DNA from: Thalassotalea marina
Lineage (GTDB): Bacteria > Pseudomonadota > Gammaproteobacteria > Enterobacterales > Alteromonadaceae
DNA: 64,000 nt
Direction of reading: 5' to 3'
NCBI RefSeq assembly: GCF_014656435.1
Contig: NZ_BNCK01000004.1
Coordinates: 248,001 to 312,000 of the forward strand
Shown: positions 58,642-64,000 of the stretch, piece by piece
Position numbering within the stretch: position 1 is the stretch's first letter
Layout: every line of letters starts with the position of its first letter
Made by a program: the position numbers and the translations under genes
The notes under the pieces: generated by a model
The model's database searches: none
Told to the model about the DNA's origin: nothing
What the model saw: the letters and a program-made list of their open reading frames with translations, nothing else

Positions 58642-61600
58642 TACTGCTTCTCCACAACAACTGCATTGAAAATATCGAGGTAAATATCGTCAAACACACA
58701 AGCGATATCGTCCAATTTTGGTGGATTTGGGAAAAAATACTGCATGTAAGGATCGTTAACATAGCCAGCCGCTTGATTGGCGTCTAACCAAAACTTATCC
58801 AAATGACTTTGTTCAAATTTTTTCTTGCTAAACTTTTCATATGCCAAATTTGCGTTAATCAAAAGTGGCTGAGATTGACCCTTTAAATACCATTTAACGA
58901 TATTATTTAATGTAGTGCTATCAGTATGCTGGCATTTAGCTACGACATTTTGCTGTGCCTTGCTATTAAAATAAAACCCTGTAGCACCATTTAAGTCATG
59001 ACGATCTTTTAATATCAGTAGTGATAAGTACATGGATAACACATCAGATGCCTTTGGTGTGCTGCTGCGATACACAATTAATTGGTCATCTCGCTGAACA
59101 CCTTTAGCGCTAACTTCAACTTCAATGGTTGCTCCACTATCCAGTGTTATTTTTAACTGAATTGTGTGCTCAATTTCAATTAAATCGTTTGTTGATTGCT
59201 GCTCGATATGATCAAATAAAATGTGAGAATCGGTTAGCAGCTTATCTAATTCTGCTTCAGTTGATGGTAGCTCAGGAAAATGCCCTGTTAGTCTTGCATA
59301 ATGTTGCCAATACGCTAATCGAGAAGAAACATCGCCTGATTGCTTATTCATCACTAAATCATTAAGCGACACTTGCTTTAGTAAATATTTACTGAGGTGA
59401 TCAGCAGCAAAAGGCTCTTCATCACTAAGCTCAATAGCCGATGTATCTAAAAATAGAGATAGCTGTTTGTTTGCAAAGTGTTTTGCTGGATGATTGAAAA
59501 ACCTGACTAATTGTTCAACGGTTAAACTAATTTTATCGCCTACTTGTTCAGGCAATATCTCTGAAAAGCCAATAGTGCCTTTTTCACTTGCCGTTTCGTT
59601 TTGTATTTGTGGCGATATTCGAAGCCAATTTTTGTCAAAACTTGCGTACTTTCCTTGATAATTGGCCAAGCTGTAAGGCTGCATTGCTAACTGCCTAATG
59701 TTGGCTGTTTTTCCATTGAAACATTGCCAGCCATAACCAGAAGCTAAGTATTCCATTAATTCAGTCAGTACAATTGACGCTTGTTTATCTTTGTTATTTT
59801 TTATGTTTTTACCTTGGTAACTAAGATAAAGCGCTTGTCTGGCTGAAATAATAGCTTCTAAAAATAAATATCTGTCGTCACCGCGACGCGATCTATCCCC
59901 TAAGCGCCCTGCACTTTGGCTCATTAAGTCAAAGCTATAGGGTTGTCTTACACGCGGAAACTCACCGTCATTTAAACCTAATACTGCAATAATTTTAAAA
60001 GGAATACTGCGCATAGGAACCATAGAGCAAAATGTTACTTGGCCAACCATGAACTGCCTTCCGGGATCTGGCTGGCTGAAATGATTAGTTAAAAACTCGC
60101 GTACTATCGCAAGTTCGATTGGTTGGTCAAACTCCCCATCGTGACAATACGTTAATAAATCTTCTAGAGCTTTATCGATTAAGTCGACACTGTCGTATTT
60201 ATCGTCATAAAAGCTAGATACCATACTCTTCAAGTAAAGATGCCACTCTGTTGGCGTGCGAGGCGACGTTAACGCTTGACTGAAAAGTTGCAGCCTTTCT
60301 AATACCTCTAGTAACTTACCTAACAATAATGTGTCTGAGCTTTCTACATTGGGACATAAAAGTACATCATCAAAAATAACTTCTTCATCGCTGTAAGCAA
60401 TACCTTGTATTAGGCGCTCAATACCGTATTGCCAAGTAAACGTATTGCTAGCCTGCTCTAGTCCAAGTATCTCTGCTTTGTGCGCTTGATCACGCCCCCA
60501 GTGGATATGCACCTTGTCCAGCCAATAGACGATTTTATTTAGATCTTCGTCACATAATTGGTGTTTTTCTTGAATTGATGCAATACGAAGCCAAGAAATA
60601 ATTTGGCTAACTTGAAAACGACTATCTGGTAAGGTAAGTAACTCGGCAAACGAGGCGATAATCGGATCGGCATCTATTAATACTCGGTCTGCGATAGAGC
60701 ATGGTAATGGTGGCACATCATCAGCAATATTTTGCCAGCCTCGCGTAAACACCGCATTTACGTATGGCGCATATTCTTCAATGTGTGGACACATGACCAA
60801 TATATCTTTAGGAGTTAACGTTTTATCTTTATTGAACTGATGCAATAACCAATCATGTAAACCTTGAACTTCTCGCAAAGCGCTATGTGAACTGGTTAAC
60901 ACGATAGAATCATCTTGCTTATCTATTGGCTGACTACGTTTATCAATCAATTGCAAAATATCTTGTTGTATCATCCCTAGAACAGATAACTCAGTATCAC
61001 AACGGTCATCAACTGTGCTAAATGCTTCAATATTCATGGTCGCATGTCCTTGCACCATAGATAGAAACTCACGGCCTTGCTGGCCTAAATTGGCTAACAA
61101 AGGATTACCAACCGATTCATTCATTTGGGCTAAGTTATCTGTCCAAGCACTGATACTTCTCATTGCTTGCTTTTCAGTGATAAGGTCACCCCAATAGGAA
61201 AAACAAGGGTTAAGATGGAAAAAATGTACTTGAGTATGTTCACTGAGAGCTTCTATAAACTCTAACCACATAGGCGCCATGGCATTAATACCAAAAAAGC
61301 TAATGCGCTTAGGCAAAACCTCGCTATTATCCGCTAAATGCTCTATCGCACGTTTAACCAATGATTCAGGATTGTATGCTTGTTCTCGCGTTAACATTTG
61401 CCACAATTTACGCTGCCACGGCTCTTGTGCAACAAAACTTTCGCTCATCATTTTTTCTGACACGGCTTGTTGATCATGCCAGGCGTTTATCCAATCTGGG
61501 CGGAAAACCAAATACTGCTCGAACAAGTCTGCCAGTTCACAAGACAGTTGATAACGTTTTAATGGGTCTTCGGTGCCATCTTTTAACCAATATTGTGTCA

Positions 61601-61940
61601 CTTCGGTAAACACTTGGTCTTCTTTGGCTTCATCTGTACCAAGTAAGGCAAATATCCGCCATGATAGCGCTTCTCTAGAAAAAGGATCTTGCTCTGCGAC
61701 AACCTGTTCAGGTGTTAATTCATGTACTAAATTCCATAAAAATTGTGCAGGTAATTTATAGCTAAAGTTAAAGCTAATACCCTGACAATTTGCCAGCGAC
61801 ATACTAAGCCAATGCTGCATACCAGCATTTTGAACAACCATAACTTCTTTAGCAAAGATAGGCAGTGGTGAGATAGTCTGAATTTTGCTGGCAAGTTCAA
61901 CCAGCGTTTCCATTTTATTGGCTGGATAGAGGTAGATCAC
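58641..61940 (-). CDS. recC: RecBCD exonuclease V gamma subunit
   Basis: The 1,099-residue subunit recognises Chi-type sites in the RecBCD family. The N-terminal VVQNAGMQHWLSM segment and the conserved DDRYLFLEAIISARQALYLSY region match RecC. The start is GTG at 61940, giving an N-terminus that aligns with E. coli RecC, but there is no strong ribosome-binding site. It is the first gene of a tight recC-recB-recD-DUF3087-VOC operon. Unlike E. coli, no ptrA gene is inserted between recC and recB. Confidence 0.95.
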   Translation of the reverse strand: MIYLYPANKMETLVELASKIQTISPLPIFAKEVMVVQNAGMQHWLSMSLANCQGISFNFSYKLPAQFLWNLVHELTPEQVVAEQDPFSREALSWRIFALLGTDEAKEDQVFTEVTQYWLKDGTEDPLKRYQLSCELADLFEQYLVFRPDWINAWHDQQAVSEKMMSESFVAQEPWQRKLWQMLTREQAYNPESLVKRAIEHLADNSEVLPKRISFFGINAMAPMWLEFIEALSEHTQVHFFHLNPCFSYWGDLITEKQAMRSISAWTDNLAQMNESVGNPLLANLGQQGREFLSMVQGHATMNIEAFSTVDDRCDTELSVLGMIQQDILQLIDKRSQPIDKQDDSIVLTSSHSALREVQGLHDWLLHQFNKDKTLTPKDILVMCPHIEEYAPYVNAVFTRGWQNIADDVPPLPCSIADRVLIDADPIIASFAELLTLPDSRFQVSQIISWLRIASIQEKHQLCDEDLNKIVYWLDKVHIHWGRDQAHKAEILGLEQASNTFTWQYGIERLIQGIAYSDEEVIFDDVLLCPNVESSDTLLLGKLLEVLERLQLFSQALTSPRTPTEWHLYLKSMVSSFYDDKYDSVDLIDKALEDLLTYCHDGEFDQPIELAIVREFLTNHFSQPDPGRQFMVGQVTFCSMVPMRSIPFKIIAVLGLNDGEFPRVRQPYSFDLMSQSAGRLGDRSRRGDDRYLFLEAIISARQALYLSYQGKNIKNNKDKQASIVLTELMEYLASGYGWQCFNGKTANIRQLAMQPYSLANYQGKYASFDKNWLRISPQIQNETASEKGTIGFSEILPEQVGDKISLTVEQLVRFFNHPAKHFANKQLSLFLDTSAIELSDEEPFAADHLSKYLLKQVSLNDLVMNKQSGDVSSRLAYWQHYARLTGHFPELPSTEAELDKLLTDSHILFDHIEQQSTNDLIEIEHTIQLKITLDSGATIEVEVSAKGVQRDDQLIVYRSSTPKASDVLSMYLSLLILKDRHDLNGATGFYFNSKAQQNVVAKCQHTDSTTLNNIVKWYLKGQSQPLLINANLAYEKFSKKKFEQSHLDKFWLDANQAAGYVNDPYMQYFFPNPPKLDDIACVFDDIYLDIFNAVVVEKQ

Positions 61941-62102
61941 AGTGAAATATCTTTGTTATATTTTTACTGTAAATTTAAACATATCCCCTAGCTAAACGCC
62001 AGAAATTACCTTGCTGTAAATTTCAATTGGCTTATCGATAAACAAATTAATTTTACCAAAGGCAAATAAACTGTTTTACGCTTTTGAAAGGTTCAACAAA
62101 GC

Positions 62103-62429
62103 TCAACGAATAAAATCTAAGTGTTTTTGATAAAAGTCGCCTACCAAAGATAAGTGTGTTCTTTTTCCAGAAATCGCATGGTAAAAACCTTGGCACCATA
62201 ACAAAGCAACGCCTAAACTCAGTACCCAACCAATAAAAGGAATTAACAGAAAAAGTGCCGCGGTCAAAATTAACCCTAAGGAATCTCTCAAATGAAAGCG
62301 TGCAAAAGAAGATTTATGGTTGCCATAAATAAACGCGGCTACTACCCAGCCAATAACAGTTACATAAGCCAATACTGAAACCAGCTTGGCATCTCCATAA
62401 CATAAACGTGAATTAGAATTGATATTCAT
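62103..62429 (-). CDS. Small membrane protein, DUF4870-like
   Basis: The 108-residue protein has about three hydrophobic helices and the motif HKSSFARFHLRDSLGL, similar to DUF4870-type small membrane proteins. I chose the ATG at 62429 because TTGGAG lies 6 bases upstream, against the first ATG four codons earlier. Function unknown. It stands alone between recC and clpA. Confidence 0.72.
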   Translation of the reverse strand: MNINSNSRLCYGDAKLVSVLAYVTVIGWVVAAFIYGNHKSSFARFHLRDSLGLILTAALFLLIPFIGWVLSLGVALLWCQGFYHAISGKRTHLSLVGDFYQKHLDFIR

Positions 62430-62647
62430 AAGCAGCTCCAAGTTTATTACTACAACATAAAGGTAACGCGTTACCTAAAAACATATCCATTGTTTACTAT
62501 TTTAAATTTAGAGAATTTTTAAACTGTAAACAAATGTTAAGCTGTTACTTTAATGTTAAAACTTGATAGAAATGAAGCTATACAACTGTATTCATTAGTT
62601 AATATTTAATTAGAATTTTTATTTATAGTTTTTGAAGTTTGTATAAT

Positions 62648-62675
62648 TAAAAAGGCATTGCCTAAGCAATGCCTT
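62648..62675 (-). terminator. Terminator of clpA
   Basis: The arms AAGGCATTGC and GCAATGCCTT with a CTAA loop are followed by a T tract on the minus strand. It lies just beyond the clpA stop at 62704. Confidence 0.9.
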
Positions 62676-62703
62676 AATCAATCACCAAAAAACCTTACTA
62701 AAA

Positions 62704-64000
62704 CTACTGATGTTCAATTAGCTCTTTTTTAGCTTCATAGCTCAAGAAAATTTCGTCCTTTTTAACACAGACTTTAGCGACGCCACCATTAACTAATTCA
62801 CCAAAAAGTAACTCATTAGCTAGTGGCTTTTTCAGCTGTTCTTGAATTAGTCTTGCCATAGGTCTAGCCCCCATCGCTTTATCATAACCATGAACTGCTA
62901 ACCATTTTTTAGCTTCTTTTGTTAATTCCAGAGATACACCTTTATCATCTAATTGCGCTTGCAACTCTACGATAAATTTATCAACAACTTGCTGAATGAC
63001 TTCATCAGATAGGTGATTAAACCAAATAATATTATCTAAGCGATTTCTAAATTCTGGTGAAAACACCTTGTTGATTTCATTCATTGCATCGAAGCTATGA
63101 TCTTGTTGTTTAAAACCAATTGATTGGCGCGTCGTTTCCGTCACACCAGCATTGGTTGTTAACACAAGAGTAATATTTCTGAAATCTGCTTTACGGCCGT
63201 TATTATCTGTTAAGGTACCGTGGTCCATTACTTGTAGCAAAATGTTGTATACGTCTGGATGCGCTTTCTCAATTTCATCAAGTAAAACCACCGCATGAGG
63301 GTGTTTTATTACAGCATCAGTAAGTAATCCACCTTGCTCGTATCCAACATATCCAGGAGGAGCACCAATTAACCGGCTAACAGCATGTTTTTCCATATAC
63401 TCAGACATGTCATATCTTAGCAACTCGACCCCTAATACTTTAGCTAATTGCTGTGTAATTTCGGTTTTACCTACACCTGTAGGGCCGGCAAATAAGAAGG
63501 AACCAACCGGTTTATTTTCTTGACCTAAGCCAGCTCTTGATAAACGAATAACAGACGTTAATTCATCTATCGCATGATCTTGACCAAATACCACCAGTTT
63601 TAAGTTTCTATCTAATGTATGTAGATTATCTTTCTCGCTACTTGAAACCGATTTTTCCGGAATTCTAGCCATTTTCGCTACGATTGACTCAATATCGATG
63701 TCATTGATCACTTTTTTGCGTTTATCAGCATTAACGAGCTGTTGTTTTGCTCCAGCTTCATCAATTACATCAATGGCTTTGTCGGGTAAAAATCGCTCAT
63801 TTATATATTTAGCTGACAACTGCGCAGCAGCTCTTAGCGCTTTGTTGGTATAACGAATACCATGATGAGCTTCGTATTTTTCTTTCAAACCTTGCAGTAT
63901 TTTGGTTGTATCATCAACACTTGGCTCGACTACATCGATCTTTTGGAAACGTCTCGCCAATGCGCGGTCTTTTTCAAAAATACTTTGGTACTCTTGATAT
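62704..64000 (-). CDS. clpA: ATP-dependent protease ATPase subunit ClpA (partial, C-terminal part)
   Basis: About 431 residues are visible; the gene continues past the window edge in the same frame (the residues before the first in-frame Met read FEKDRALAR, as in ClpA). The part seen holds the end of the first AAA+ domain and all of the second: Walker A GPTGVGKTE, Walker B VVLLDEIEKA, the ClpP-binding loop (QSIGFKQQ, where E. coli has IGL), and the D2 end with MGARPMARLIQ. ClpA unfolds substrates for ClpP. A terminator follows. Confidence 0.95.
   Translation of the reverse strand, partial: YQEYQSIFEKDRALARRFQKIDVVEPSVDDTTKILQGLKEKYEAHHGIRYTNKALRAAAQLSAKYINERFLPDKAIDVIDEAGAKQQLVNADKRKKVINDIDIESIVAKMARIPEKSVSSSEKDNLHTLDRNLKLVVFGQDHAIDELTSVIRLSRAGLGQENKPVGSFLFAGPTGVGKTEITQQLAKVLGVELLRYDMSEYMEKHAVSRLIGAPPGYVGYEQGGLLTDAVIKHPHAVVLLDEIEKAHPDVYNILLQVMDHGTLTDNNGRKADFRNITLVLTTNAGVTETTRQSIGFKQQDHSFDAMNEINKVFSPEFRNRLDNIIWFNHLSDEVIQQVVDKFIVELQAQLDDKGVSLELTKEAKKWLAVHGYDKAMGARPMARLIQEQLKKPLANELLFGELVNGGVAKVCVKKDEIFLSYEAKKELIEHQ

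Overview
The window looks like ordinary core chromosome of a marine, AT-rich gammaproteobacterium of the Alteromonadales, most likely Colwelliaceae (Colwellia or Thalassotalea type). This rests on a mixture of families typical of Shewanella, Colwellia and Vibrio relatives: DUF2989, DUF3466, DUF3087, a TorF-like porin, a long-form GAPDH, a GlyGly-CTERM-like protease tail, a HexR-like operator and tandem identical tRNA arrays. I see no prophage, plasmid functions, CRISPR array, transposase gene or defence island. The genus is an inference; no rRNA is present to confirm it.

Layout. 1-2.7 kb: a MATE efflux gene, a 313-bp MITE-like element with matched ends, a DnaA-box inverted pair, and four identical tRNA-Asn genes with promoter and terminator. 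2.8-12.9 kb: a large secreted metalloprotease with leucine-rich and Calx-beta repeats, an M28 peptidase, D-lactate dehydrogenase, an SRAP protein, and a TorF-like porin paired with a chemoreceptor. 13.2-18.5 kb: a minus-strand run of EAL-HDOD protein, NPP-type phosphodiesterase, phosphoribosyltransferase, second M28 peptidase and a TPR lipoprotein. 18.9-22.4 kb: a plus-strand three-gene signalling operon (double-receiver protein, receiver-HPt protein, membrane coiled-coil protein) with no kinase nearby. 22.8-26.7 kb: an orphan MacB/ADOP-type permease, tRNA-Ser(UGA), a duplicated four-helix membrane protein and a YdeI/OmpD-associated protein.

26.9-32.4 kb is a central-carbon block: long GAPDH, a DUF2989 lipoprotein, msrB, gnd and gapA, with a HexR-like box before gapA. 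32.5-38.6 kb is a minus-strand operon rlmKL - glutaredoxin-like - uup - DUF3466. 38.8-40.1 kb holds the most unusual structure here: four intact initiator tRNA-fMet genes interleaved with and followed by seven degenerate, 5'-truncated tRNA-fMet-like repeats that all carry the same insertion in the anticodon region. 40.2-46.9 kb has DUF1653, acylphosphatase, rlmI, a PilZ protein, hrpA and a CBS-pair protein.

47.0-52.2 kb: an unrecognised protein next to creA, a class C beta-lactamase-family hydrolase behind a membrane AraC regulator, and a periplasmic isoaspartyl peptidase. 52.2-61.9 kb is a tightly coupled recC-recB-recD-DUF3087-VOC operon encoding RecBCD plus a coupled membrane protein of unknown role. 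62.1-64 kb holds a small membrane protein and the 3' part of clpA, which runs off the right edge.

Most of the window is housekeeping. The items most worth following are the tRNA-fMet array, the orphan phosphorelay trio, the membrane protein coupled to recBCD, and the mosaic protease.
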